Assembly: GCA_027021285.1 (NCBI GenBank)
Contig: JALUUP010000303.1
Location: 1-9,992, forward strand
Direction of reading: 5' to 3'
DNA length: 9,992 nucleotides
From: Bacteroidota bacterium
GTDB lineage: Bacteria; Bacteroidota; Ignavibacteria; SZUA-365; JAADGX01
Position numbers and translations under genes: made by a program. Shown here piece after piece: positions 1 through 6,934 of this stretch (the stretch's first letter is position 1; each line of letters begins with the position of its first letter). The notes below the pieces were generated by a model that searched no databases, was not told the DNA's origin, and saw only the letters and a program-made list of their open reading frames with translations.

Positions 1-987
1 GCGGAAATTATCCTGGCGAATACCTACCATCTTGCCCTGCGTCCCGGGGTCGATACGTTGACATCTATCGGCGGGCTTCACCGTCTCATGTCGTGGAACC
101 GGGCGATACTGACCGATAGCGGGGGGTACCAGGTTTTCAGTCTTTCCAAGCTGCGCAAGTTGGAAGAAGACGGGGTAACGTTTCAATCGCATATCGACGG
201 GACGAGAGCGCATTTTACACCGGAGAGCGTTATCGATATCCAGCGGGCCATCGGCTCCGACGTCATGATGGTGCTCGACGTGTGTCCGCCGGCGGGATGC
301 GGGCGGTTTTACGCCGAGCAAAGCCTGCGCCAGACGATGGAATGGGCGCGCCGGGCGCGGGAGCACGTGGAAAAGACCCGGCCGCTGTACGGCTATGACC
401 AGGCCGCATTTGGCATCGTGCAGGGCAGCGTGTACGACGACATGCGCCTGCGGGGCGCGGAATCACTGGTGGAGTTGGATTTCGACGGTTACGCCATCGG
501 GGGCGTGTCCGTGGGCGAATCCGTGGAGGACATGTATCGCGTCACGCGCTTGACCGCCGAGGCGCTGCCGGATCGCAAGCCCCGGTATCTCATGGGCGTG
601 GGAACGCCACAGGACTTGCTTGAAGCCGTTTCGTCCGGAGTGGACATGTTCGACTGCGTCATGCCAACGCGGAATGCAAGGAACGGGATGGTGTTCACCT
701 CGGCTGGCTCCTTCTCCCTGAAGAAAGCGGCCCTGCTTTCCGACACGGCGCCGATCGATGAGAATTGCGAATGCCCCGTATGCCGGAGATATTCGCGGGC
801 CTACATTTGCCATCTTTTCAGAGCCCGTGAAATTTCCGGGTTGCGCATGGCAACCGTTCACAACATTTGGTATTATCTTACACTCATGCGTGAAGCGCGC
901 CTTCACATCGCGGACGGATCGTTTGCCGCGTGGAAAGAGAAAACGCTGGAACAATTGCGGTCCGGAGCGGCTATCCAGGTAGCCTGA
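1..987 (+). CDS. tgt: Queuine/preQ1 tRNA-guanine transglycosylase, 5'-truncated by window edge
   Basis: The frame is open from base 1, so the true start lies upstream. About 328 codons are present, and roughly 40 N-terminal residues are missing compared with usual bacterial Tgt (about 370-380 aa). The enzyme exchanges guanine for preQ1 at the wobble position of tRNAs for Tyr, His, Asn and Asp in queuosine synthesis. Visible family signatures are NTYHLALRPG at the 5' edge, the TDSGGYQVFS motif with the general acid/base Asp (codon at 115), the FDCVMPTRNARNG motif with the likely nucleophile Asp (codon at 652), and GIVQGS and YAIGGVSVGE in between. The structural zinc site is intact: Cys codons at 766, 772 and 781 (CxCxxC) and His at 859 (TVHN). 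The stop is TGA at 985. It is followed after 59 bases by yajC, the usual bacterial tgt-yajC order. The 58-base TTG is not the real start, because homologous sequence extends upstream of it. Confidence 0.97.
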   Translation, partial: AEIILANTYHLALRPGVDTLTSIGGLHRLMSWNRAILTDSGGYQVFSLSKLRKLEEDGVTFQSHIDGTRAHFTPESVIDIQRAIGSDVMMVLDVCPPAGCGRFYAEQSLRQTMEWARRAREHVEKTRPLYGYDQAAFGIVQGSVYDDMRLRGAESLVELDFDGYAIGGVSVGESVEDMYRVTRLTAEALPDRKPRYLMGVGTPQDLLEAVSSGVDMFDCVMPTRNARNGMVFTSAGSFSLKKAALLSDTAPIDENCECPVCRRYSRAYICHLFRAREISGLRMATVHNIWYYLTLMREARLHIADGSFAAWKEKTLEQLRSGAAIQVA

Positions 988-1031
988 CATTCAACGATGA
1001 TTCGATACCATTTAACATTCAGTAATAATTC

Positions 1032-1037
1032 AGGAGG
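1032..1037 (+). promoter_or_regulatory. Ribosome binding site of yajC
   Basis: AGGAGG is a full Shine-Dalgarno match. Its spacing (9 bases to GTG 1047, 12 to ATG 1050) points to the GTG as the likelier start. Confidence 0.75.
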
Positions 1038-1046
1038 AATAATCTC

Positions 1047-1373
1047 GTGATGGATTTCTTGTTTGCTTTCGCGCCCCAGGGCGGTGACGGAGGAGGAGGT
1101 ACCGGGTTCATGAGCACCATTATCATGTTCGCCCTCATCTTTCTCATTTTCTACTTCATGATTCTTCGACCCCAGCAAAAGCGCCAGAAAGAGCGTACCG
1201 CCATGCTGAGCAGTCTGAAAAAGGGCGATAAGATCATGACCAACGGCGGAATTTACGGCAAGATTATCAACGTCGATGAAAAAACGATCCTCTTGGAGAT
1301 CGCCGACAACGTCAAGATTAAAATCGACCGCAGCGCTGTCGGCTCCGTCGTAAAAGAAGCCTCGGGAGAATAA
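1047..1373 (+). CDS. yajC: Sec translocon accessory protein YajC
   Basis: This small single-span inner-membrane protein associates with SecDF in the Sec pathway. It has 108 residues if it starts at GTG 1047, or 107 from the adjacent ATG 1050. A strong AGGAGG (1032-1037) lies 9 bases before the GTG and 12 before the ATG, which slightly favours the GTG. Layout: a short Gly-rich N-terminus (residues 12-20), one hydrophobic helix (about 22-40), then the family hallmark RPQQKRQKER (41-50). A basic/beta cytoplasmic domain follows, with the typical KKGDKIMTNGGIYGKI segment. Length and motif order are normal for YajC. It sits between tgt and ribBA, and only 9 bases separate its stop from the ribBA start, so the two are probably co-transcribed. 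secD/secF, often next to yajC, are not present here. Confidence 0.95.
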   Translation: MMDFLFAFAPQGGDGGGGTGFMSTIIMFALIFLIFYFMILRPQQKRQKERTAMLSSLKKGDKIMTNGGIYGKIINVDEKTILLEIADNVKIKIDRSAVGSVVKEASGE

Positions 1374-1382
1374 GCCCGGAAC

Positions 1383-2597
1383 ATGCACGGATTCAACACT
1401 ATCGAGGAAGCAATCGAGGAATTTCGCCGGGGCAGGATCGTCATCATCGTCGATGACGAGGACCGGGAAAACGAAGGAGATTTCGCCTGTGCGGCGGAAA
1501 CCATTACTCCTGAGCAGGTCAACTTCATGATCCGCGAAGGGCGGGGAATGGTTTGCGCTCCGATCACAGACGACCGCATGCGACACCTCAATTTGCAACT
1601 CATGGTGGAAACAAATTCATCTTCGCATGGCACGAATTTTACCGTAACCGTCGATTACAAGCACGGGACGACTACGGGTATCTCGGCGGCGGACCGGGCC
1701 GCCACGATCAAGGCTCTTGCCGATGAGACGACCCGTCCGGATGACCTGGCTCGCCCGGGGCACATCTTTCCCTTGCGGGCGGTTCCCGGCGGTGTGCTTC
1801 GGCGTGCGGGGCATACCGAGGCCGCGGTGGACTTGACCCGGTTGGCAGGCATGAAACCCGTCGGCGTCATCTGCGAGATCCTCAACGAGGACGGGACCAT
1901 GGCCCGCGTGCCCCAGCTCATGGAGATTGCCCGCAGGCACGACCTCAAGGTGATCACCGTAAAGGACCTTATCGCGTACAGGCTTAGGCGTGAAAAGCTG
2001 GTGCGCCGCGTTGTTACCACGCGCCTACCCACGCGCTTCGGACAGTTCGAGATGCACCTGTTCGAGAATACGGCCGACGGCAAGGAGCACGTTGCTCTCG
2101 TGAAAGGCGACGTTGCAGACGGCGAACCGGTTCTGGTCCGTGTTCATTCGGAGTGCCTGACCGGCGACACGTTCGGCTCGCTGCGTTGCGATTGCAAGGA
2201 TCAATTGAACGCCGCCATGATGATGGTCGAGCGCGAGGGCCGCGGCGTCGTGCTGTACATGCGCCAGGAGGGCCGCGGCATCGGTCTGGCCAACAAGCTG
2301 AAGGCGTATAATTTGCAGGACCAGGGGCTTGACACCGTGGAGGCAAACCTGGAACTGGGATTCAAACCCGACCTCCGGGACTACGGCGTGGGCGCCCAGA
2401 TGCTGGTGGACCTGGGCGTGAAAAAAATGCGACTGCTGACCAACAATCCCAAGAAGATTGTTGGATTGGAAAGCTACGGGCTGGAAGTCGTCGAGCGGGT
2501 GCCGATCGAGGCCGTGCCACATGAGCACAACAGCCTGTATCTCAAGACCAAGAAGGAGAAGCTCGGGCACTACCTTTCCCTGCGGGCGAGGAAGTAA
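1383..2597 (+). CDS. ribBA: Bifunctional 3,4-dihydroxy-2-butanone-4-phosphate synthase / GTP cyclohydrolase II
   Basis: The 404-residue protein catalyses two entry steps of riboflavin synthesis in the cytoplasm. The N-terminal half (about 1-200) makes 3,4-dihydroxy-2-butanone 4-phosphate from ribulose 5-phosphate. The C-terminal half (about 205-404) is GTP cyclohydrolase II. RibB motifs are VDDEDRENEGDF (residues 23-34, acidic metal-binding loop), the HGTNFTVTVD and TTTGISAADRA region, RPGHIFPLRA, and GHTEAAVDL. RibA motifs are HSECLTGDTFGSLRCDC with zinc ligands Cys258, Cys269 and Cys271, then RQEGRGIGL, the DYGVGAQ motif, and LLTNNPKK. All key residues seem present, so both halves are predicted to be active. 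ATG 1383 fits the usual N-terminus. Its own ribosome binding site is weak (GGGAG about 14 bases upstream), which suggests translational coupling to yajC. No FMN riboswitch is visible upstream, and no other rib gene is in the window. Confidence 0.97.
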   Translation: MHGFNTIEEAIEEFRRGRIVIIVDDEDRENEGDFACAAETITPEQVNFMIREGRGMVCAPITDDRMRHLNLQLMVETNSSSHGTNFTVTVDYKHGTTTGISAADRAATIKALADETTRPDDLARPGHIFPLRAVPGGVLRRAGHTEAAVDLTRLAGMKPVGVICEILNEDGTMARVPQLMEIARRHDLKVITVKDLIAYRLRREKLVRRVVTTRLPTRFGQFEMHLFENTADGKEHVALVKGDVADGEPVLVRVHSECLTGDTFGSLRCDCKDQLNAAMMMVEREGRGVVLYMRQEGRGIGLANKLKAYNLQDQGLDTVEANLELGFKPDLRDYGVGAQMLVDLGVKKMRLLTNNPKKIVGLESYGLEVVERVPIEAVPHEHNSLYLKTKKEKLGHYLSLRARK

Positions 2598-2728
2598 ACG
2601 GAACGCAACGGAAATGAAACCAGGTTTTGGTATTTCGTTTTTCGATTGAGGAGAGGGACTTGCCGGAAACAATCCTATGCGTTAATCGGTTAGTCGATCG
2701 ATCTCGGGCGTAGTCAGCCTAACACCCC

Positions 2729-2757
2729 TTGCCTCGTTTGAAATAAACTCGTACATT
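2729..2757 (+). promoter_or_regulatory. Possible promoter upstream of greA leader
   Basis: TTGCCT (2729-2734) and TACATT (2752-2757) are separated by 17 bases; each matches the sigma-70 consensus at 4 of 6 positions. A transcript starting near 2764 would run straight into the terminator hairpin at 2774-2815 before reaching greA. The match is modest, and FCB bacteria often use divergent promoter elements, so this is tentative. The rest of 2598-2773 shows no gene or convincing RNA. Confidence 0.3.
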
Positions 2758-2773
2758 TACTAAGCGTTTTTAC

Positions 2774-2816
2774 AACATAGCCAGAATTCCAGAGGAAGGC
2801 TGGCTATGTTTTTTAT
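2774..2816 (+). terminator. Rho-independent terminator / attenuator between ribBA and greA
   Basis: AACATAGCCAG (2774-2784) pairs perfectly over 11 bp with CTGGCTATGTT (2800-2810). Inside the 15-base loop, TTCC (2787-2790) can also pair with GGAA (2794-2797). The stem runs into a six-T stretch (2809-2814) followed by ATT. It ends the upstream transcript on the plus strand. It finishes only about 15 bases before the greA ribosome binding site. Confidence 0.85.
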
Positions 2817-2829
2817 TCGTTTTGAAATG

Positions 2830-2836
2830 GAAGGAG
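2830..2836 (+). promoter_or_regulatory. Ribosome binding site of greA
   Basis: GAAGGAG lies 6 bases upstream of GTG 2843 and selects that codon as the start rather than the upstream in-frame TTG at 2822. Confidence 0.75.
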
Positions 2837-2842
2837 AATATC

Positions 2843-3322
2843 GTGGAAGGGAATGGAGCCGTTTATTTGACGCGCGATCGGTTGACCGAGATAGAGCGGG
2901 AACTTCGGGATCTGAAGATTAACGGTCGCAAGCGCATCGCGGACCGCATTGCCGAGGCCCGGGCACATGGCGACCTGAGCGAGAACTCGGAGTACGACGC
3001 GGCGCTGGAAGAACAGGGCCACCTGGAGCGAAAGATCTTCCAAATGGAAAACATGCTGTCCCGCGCGAGGATCATCGATCCGAAAGATCTGCCCAACGAC
3101 CGGGTCTATATCTTGTCCCGCGTACGCCTGAAGAATTTAAAGAACGGCGAGGAAGTAGAGTACCTGATGGTGTCTCCGGAGGAGGCGGATTTTGATCAGA
3201 ACAAGATCTCGGTAACGTCGCCCCTGGGAAAGGGACTGTTGCGCCGAAAGCTTGGCGAACAGGTGAAGATCAAGGTCCCCGCCGGTTTTCTCGAATACGA
3301 GATCATCGGTCTCTCCCGGTAA
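2843..3322 (+). CDS. greA: Transcription elongation factor GreA
   Basis: GreA rescues backtracked RNA polymerase by inserting its coiled coil into the secondary channel and stimulating cleavage of the 3' end of the transcript. From GTG 2843 the protein has 159 residues, the normal family length. GAAGGAG at 2830-2836, 6 bases before this GTG, decides the start; the frame is open upstream to a TTG at 2822, but that would bury the binding site inside the gene. The N-terminal coiled coil (about 10-80) has the tip motif GDLSENSEYDAA, with the acidic residues Asp44 and Glu47 that coordinate catalytic Mg2+ in this family. The C-terminal FKBP-like domain (about 85-159) includes SPLGKGLLRRKLGEQVKIKVPAG. 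The gene sits alone between two terminators. Confidence 0.96.
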   Translation: MEGNGAVYLTRDRLTEIERELRDLKINGRKRIADRIAEARAHGDLSENSEYDAALEEQGHLERKIFQMENMLSRARIIDPKDLPNDRVYILSRVRLKNLKNGEEVEYLMVSPEEADFDQNKISVTSPLGKGLLRRKLGEQVKIKVPAGFLEYEIIGLSR

Positions 3323-3345
3323 TCGCTTTCCACATTCTTTTTGCA

Positions 3346-3372
3346 AAAGGACCGGTCCGCGACCGGTCTTTT
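3346..3372. terminator. Bidirectional terminator between convergent greA and beta-helix gene
   Basis: GACCGGTC (3350-3357) and GACCGGTC (3361-3368) are separated by CGC and pair with each other, because the 8-mer is self-complementary. AAAG on the left and TTTT on the right extend the stem to about 12 bp including one G-T pair. Reading plus, the hairpin ends in TTTT; reading minus, it ends in CCTTTT. It lies between the greA stop (3322) and the minus-strand stop at 3399, so it can serve both genes. Confidence 0.8.
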
Positions 3373-3398
3373 ACGTTGGAGCAAAGAGATGTTCCGCA

Positions 3399-5330
3399 TC
3401 AATTGGATTTGAGAAGGCGGAGGAACTCGAAGCGCGCTCCCACCTGGATCCGGCAGAAGTACATCCCGGCAGGGTACCCGGCGGCGTCCCAGTTGAAGAA
3501 GTGCATTCCACGCGAGGCGCCCGGTTTTGTGTATGTCGTCAATATGCGGCCGTGCAGGTCGAGAATGTCTATCCGCATGTCTCCAGGTTCGGTGAGCAAC
3601 ACGGACACGGTCGTTTTTTCCCGGAACGGATTCGGCGCATTAGGCAACGCTTTCCATTTCCGCGCGCCCGCATTGAATGGTACTTCGAGCGTCGGCGAAT
3701 AGTTGATCGTGCCGTCGAAATCAACCTGTGCAAGGCGATACCATACGCCGCCCTGTAATGGGAGAAGCAGGACCCGCGCGTCCATGAATTCGTATTGCCG
3801 CCGCTTCACCGATGTGCCTGCTCCGGGAACAAATCCCACGGAAATCCACGGCCCGCCGGCCTTGGAGCTCCGTTCAATCCTGAACCCGGTGTTGTTCGTC
3901 TCCGATTCCGTTGTCCATCGCAGGATGATGCCTCTTTTTTCCGTGAAGGCATGGAAGGACGCTAGCTCGACCGGGACGACGAGGTATTCGAATGCGCCGA
4001 TGTCCCAGGCGCCGTTTTGCGGCCTGGAGACGCCGTCGAAATCATCATTCGGCGCGCTGGTTCCCGTGCCGGAATCGATCGCGGGGGAGCCGTTCTGCAA
4101 GTGAAAGTCCGCCCCCCCGGCATTAACGAATTTCGGGTTGCCGGTTACGTAATGATCACCGTACACCTCCCCCTGGTAACCTCTGAAACCGTCGATCAGG
4201 TTGTAATCGACCGTGACAGCGTTCTGGGTGAATTCCTCCAGGGCGATCTGGAAGGACAGGTTGTCGCTGCTGATGTTGTTGCGAAACAGGACGTTTTGCG
4301 CCTGTTTGTTGTCAAGTGTAATTCCCCCGCCCCAGTCCTTCCATCCGTTGTTATACACCGTGTTGTTGATAACGTGGATCGTGTTGAGCGTGTGTGAACT
4401 GATGCAGCATTTGTGAATGGATATTCCCACGAATTCGTTGTGGTACGAGACATTGTTGTACACGTAAATGTTTTTGAGCAAGCCCCCCTGCTCGGAGCCG
4501 ATCGAGATGCCGTCGCCCTGAAAGACATCGTGTACGACGTTGTTATAAATTTTGAAGTCGTGTGTGTACTTGTCCCAGGCGTCAATGTATATTCCGACGA
4601 ATGGAACGGTATGCACGGTGTTCCCATGCACGGTTCCGTTTGAGGAACCATCTTTGAGCACAATGCCTTCACCGCGGTACGAGTTTCCATCGTGCACGTA
4701 ATTGTTGCTGATTTCGAAATTCGACGTCTCGCCGACGGAAATGCATTCGTTGATACTGGTGGCACCCTTGCTGCACGCATGGACGACTTCGTTGTTATCC
4801 ACGAGGATATTCGTTGAACTCCATACGATGATACCCGACGATGCTGTATTATTCGTATAGTTATTCTTAATGATTATGTGATTCGAGTTTTCGACCTGGA
4901 TCCCGGTATTGTTGCCGTTCGGGCCGACGTTGACGACGCGTAAACCTGATACGGTGATGTAACTCTTGCTGTCAATTTCAAACAATCCTTCCCACTCTTG
5001 GAGTGAAACGGAATTCCCGTCGATCGTCACAACGTCGCCGGGATAACTCATATACACGATGGGGTTTCCCGCCGTACCCGAATTAGCGGGAAGAACCTGT
5101 TCCGCATACGTACCCGCTCGTATGAAGACCGTGTCGCCCGCGACCAGAGTGTTTGCGGCCTTTTGAATCGTACGCCACGGTTGTGACGCCGAGCCCGGAT
5201 TGGCGTCGTTCCCGGTTTTTGCCACGTAGTATGTTCTTCCGAAAGCGGCAGGAGAGATCATCGACAGGATCAGGAGCGCGATAGCGGAGAGAGTCATTGC
5301 TTTGGTGATACGGCGATCAGGCATCTTCAT
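3399..5330 (-). CDS. Secreted right-handed beta-helix protein with C-terminal T9SS-type sorting domain
   Basis: The 643-residue protein has a Sec signal peptide (basic residues 6-10, hydrophobic core about 12-26, likely cut after AFG at 29-31). It then begins YYVAKTGNDANPGSASQPW, the typical opening of DUF1565/pectate-lyase-like helices. A long right-handed beta-helix follows (about 33-400), visible as Asn-rich repeats such as IIIKNNYT, ILVDNNEV and FEISNNYV. Next comes a choice-of-anchor Q-like segment (NPKF...GSPAIDSGT...DIGAFEY). After it is a fibronectin III-like region (VELASFHAFTEKRGIILRW...ESETNNTGFRIERS). The C-terminus (about 555-643) resembles the type A/Por secretion signal: PNAPNPFREKT, a LHGR turn, GMYFCRIQ and a basic end. 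It is probably exported and surface-attached or released. Substrate is unknown; polysaccharide binding or cleavage is typical of such folds, but no catalytic residues could be assigned. AGGA lies 9 bases before ATG 5330; ATG at codon 3 is an alternative start. Parts of the helix region look more AT-rich than neighbouring genes. Confidence 0.88.
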   Translation of the reverse strand: MKMPDRRITKAMTLSAIALLILSMISPAAFGRTYYVAKTGNDANPGSASQPWRTIQKAANTLVAGDTVFIRAGTYAEQVLPANSGTAGNPIVYMSYPGDVVTIDGNSVSLQEWEGLFEIDSKSYITVSGLRVVNVGPNGNNTGIQVENSNHIIIKNNYTNNTASSGIIVWSSTNILVDNNEVVHACSKGATSINECISVGETSNFEISNNYVHDGNSYRGEGIVLKDGSSNGTVHGNTVHTVPFVGIYIDAWDKYTHDFKIYNNVVHDVFQGDGISIGSEQGGLLKNIYVYNNVSYHNEFVGISIHKCCISSHTLNTIHVINNTVYNNGWKDWGGGITLDNKQAQNVLFRNNISSDNLSFQIALEEFTQNAVTVDYNLIDGFRGYQGEVYGDHYVTGNPKFVNAGGADFHLQNGSPAIDSGTGTSAPNDDFDGVSRPQNGAWDIGAFEYLVVPVELASFHAFTEKRGIILRWTTESETNNTGFRIERSSKAGGPWISVGFVPGAGTSVKRRQYEFMDARVLLLPLQGGVWYRLAQVDFDGTINYSPTLEVPFNAGARKWKALPNAPNPFREKTTVSVLLTEPGDMRIDILDLHGRILTTYTKPGASRGMHFFNWDAAGYPAGMYFCRIQVGARFEFLRLLKSN

Positions 5331-5341
5331 GGTCAGGCATC
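5317..5341. repeat. Short direct repeat spanning the start codon of the beta-helix gene
   Basis: TCAGGCATC occurs at 5317-5325 and 5333-5341, with a 16-base period. On the coding (minus) strand this puts GATGCCTGA both inside codons 2-5 and just upstream of the ATG. It may be chance or a small duplication. Confidence 0.45.
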
Positions 5342-5707
5342 CTATGATGAGGTTACAAGATTCAGAAAACGAGATCTACCCATGCTGGTTCGTACATGGG
5401 AGCAGGTGGAAATGAGCAAGACCGACGTGGAGCTTGAATCGAATAAATCTGAAAAGCAAAAGTAACGTAATTATTCTTTACCTGTCACACAAATGATTTT
5501 GTGATAAATCTTTGCACGATGGAAAATCCGTATTGTTGTCGGGTGCGTCTATGAACGAAATCGCAACAAGGCGGCTGTTTCACGGGGATGCGTGGAAACA
5601 AGCATTCTTAATAATGACGGCTTGTTGCAGAATCTCGTAGCGGTTTGTTAACCCGTAACGGATTGCTGTATTTTACATCGAGATGTTTTGAAACCATCGG
5701 GTTGATC
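5331..5707. other. Divergent intergenic region with several inverted repeats, no gene recognised
   Basis: This 377-base stretch separates the minus-strand beta-helix gene from the plus-strand dehydrogenase, so it must hold promoters for both. I see no convincing CDS, tRNA or terminator. Structure present: CCCATG/CATGGG (5379-5384 and 5395-5400, 10-base spacer); CACAAA/TTTGTG (5488-5493 and 5498-5503, 4-base spacer) in an AT-rich patch; and the nested inverted repeat at 5563-5628. No clear -35/-10 pair stands out in either direction. FCB-type promoters may be present but are not scored here. Confidence 0.6.
5563..5628. repeat. Nested inverted repeats upstream of the dehydrogenase gene
   Basis: The outer arms GCAACAAG (5563-5570) and CTTGTTGC (5621-5628) are exact reverse complements. 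Inside them, TGTTTC (5576-5581) pairs with GAAACA (5595-5600). The inner stem is extended by ACG/CGT (5582-5584 with 5591-5593) across a bulged G at 5594, leaving a six-base loop. There is no T-run on either side, so a terminator is unlikely. It could be a leader RNA fold or a protein site. Confidence 0.5.
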
Positions 5708-6844
5708 ATGAATATCGTCATTCTCGGTTGCGGCCTTGTTGGAAAGGCCATCGTACACGATCTCTCCATCCATTCTACCGCCGATCTTACGGTTGTGGAT
5801 GCGCGGGAAGAAGCGCTCTCGCAGGTGAAAGGCCTTCCACGCGTGCAGACGCGGCAACAGTCCCTCGGCGAAGAAAAGGACGTCGAATCAGTCGTTGCCG
5901 GTGCCGACCTGGTCATAGGAGCCTTGCCGGGGTTCATGGGATTCGAGGTGTTGCGCTCCGTGATCAGGGCGGGAAGGAACGTGGTCGACATCTCCTTCTT
6001 CCCGGAAGACGCGCTGGCGCTGGATGACCTGGCCAGGGAACACGGCGTAACGGCAGTGGTGGATTGCGGTCTCGCCCCCGGCCTCAGCAACCTCATCCTC
6101 GGACATGCAGTCGCGGAGTGGGACGAGGTGCAGGCGTTCAGTTGTTACGTGGGCGGACTTCCCCGCGTGCGCACGCTTCCTTATGAATACAAGGCAGTGT
6201 TTTCGCCTATCGACGTTCTCGAGGAGTACACACGGCCGGCCCGGCTGCGGGAGCGCGGAGAAACGGTAGTGCGCGAAGCGTTGTCGGAAGTGGAGCACTT
6301 GGAGTTTCCCGGCGTGGGCACCCTGGAGGCATTCAACACCGACGGACTGCGCACGCTGTTGCAAACGGTCGATGTCCCGGATATGAAGGAAAAGACCTTG
6401 CGCTACCCCGGCCATGCGGAAAAAATGCGCCTCCTGCGGGACACGGGTTTCTTCAGTCCCGAACCGGTCGAAGCGCGCGGCGTAAAAATCCGTCCGCTCG
6501 ATCTTACCGCCAGCCTTCTGTTTCCGAAATGGAAGCTGGAAGAAGGGGAGGAAGACCTCACCGTGATGCGCGTGGAACTCCGCGGCCGCCGGAACCGGTC
6601 CGATGTATCCCTGCAATATGAACTGTTCGATTCTTATGACGCTGCTTCCGGCATGACCTCCATGGCCAGGACCACGGGCTATACCTGCGCCGTAACCGCT
6701 CTCCTCATGCTCGATGGAAAAATCACCGGTCCCGGTATAATCCCCCCGGAATACCTGCCCCGCAACGAGGGCGTGTTTTCGGCTGTTATGGACGGCATGG
6801 CTGAACGCGGAGTGCGGTTCAAGGTGAGCGGCGACGGAAGCTGA
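5708..6844 (+). CDS. Saccharopine dehydrogenase-family oxidoreductase, possibly L-lysine 6-dehydrogenase
   Basis: The 378-residue protein has an N-terminal Rossmann fold with GCGLVG (residues 7-12) straight after the first strand and an acidic VVDARE end to strand 2, which favours NAD(H). The conserved family signature DCGLAPGLSN starts at residue 119. A C-terminal substrate-binding domain follows, with YEYKAVFSP, the EFPG...LEAFNTDGLRTL segment and RYPGHAEKM (about 232-240). This pattern fits saccharopine dehydrogenase-like enzymes (COG1748). The length and the LEAFNTDGLRTL/YPGHAEK block resemble bacterial L-lysine 6-dehydrogenases, which oxidise lysine to the 6-semialdehyde. That substrate is an inference. 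ATG 5708 is chosen because the Rossmann strand begins at once; the frame is open upstream to 5645 but those residues (LTRNGLLYF...) do not fit the family. The ribosome binding site is poor. No lysine-pathway partner is adjacent, and the following mer operon has its own promoter. Confidence 0.85.
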   Translation: MNIVILGCGLVGKAIVHDLSIHSTADLTVVDAREEALSQVKGLPRVQTRQQSLGEEKDVESVVAGADLVIGALPGFMGFEVLRSVIRAGRNVVDISFFPEDALALDDLAREHGVTAVVDCGLAPGLSNLILGHAVAEWDEVQAFSCYVGGLPRVRTLPYEYKAVFSPIDVLEEYTRPARLRERGETVVREALSEVEHLEFPGVGTLEAFNTDGLRTLLQTVDVPDMKEKTLRYPGHAEKMRLLRDTGFFSPEPVEARGVKIRPLDLTASLLFPKWKLEEGEEDLTVMRVELRGRRNRSDVSLQYELFDSYDAASGMTSMARTTGYTCAVTALLMLDGKITGPGIIPPEYLPRNEGVFSAVMDGMAERGVRFKVSGDGS

Positions 6845-6880
6845 ACCTCCGATATTTCCCTTATCGTACCTGACGTAGCG

Positions 6881-6898
6881 TTGTCGCCGCGGCGACAA
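6881..6898. repeat. Perfect 18-bp GC-rich palindrome after the dehydrogenase gene
   Basis: TTGTCGCCGCGGCGACAA equals its own reverse complement. As RNA it could form a 7-bp stem with a CGCG loop. GCG (6878-6880) and CGC (6901-6903) flank it. There is no T-run after it on the plus strand (AA then CGCGCGCC), so it is at best a weak terminator; it may be a protein-binding site. Confidence 0.6.
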
Positions 6899-6934
6899 AA
6901 CGCGCGCCTCTTTCCCTGATTCCGAAAATAGGAC

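Noticed and set aside
463..990. Long minus-strand open frames opposite tgt
   Set aside because: They overlap a gene with full Tgt motifs and show no recognisable family or ribosome binding site; they are antisense shadows in GC-rich coding DNA.
2614..2645. Weak hairpin GAAA...TTTC followed by a T-run just after ribBA
   Set aside because: The stem is short with bulges; the hairpin at 2774-2815 is a far better terminator.
2025..2672. Minus-strand open frame of 215 codons opposite ribBA
   Set aside because: It lies wholly against conserved RibA sequence and runs past its end without a recognisable domain; treated as a shadow.
4300..4960. Repeated Asn-rich coding segments as possible DNA repeats
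   Set aside because: The similarity is at protein level (beta-helix rungs) and the DNA is not repetitive enough to call a tandem repeat or CRISPR.
5488..5503. CACAAA/TTTGTG inverted repeat as a CRP-like site
   Set aside because: The CRP consensus is TGTGA-N6-TCACA; here the half-sites are in the opposite order, so no regulator is assigned.
5888..6898. Minus-strand open frame of 336 codons opposite the dehydrogenase
   Set aside because: The plus strand has clear Rossmann and family motifs; the antisense product is His/Arg-rich with no domain.
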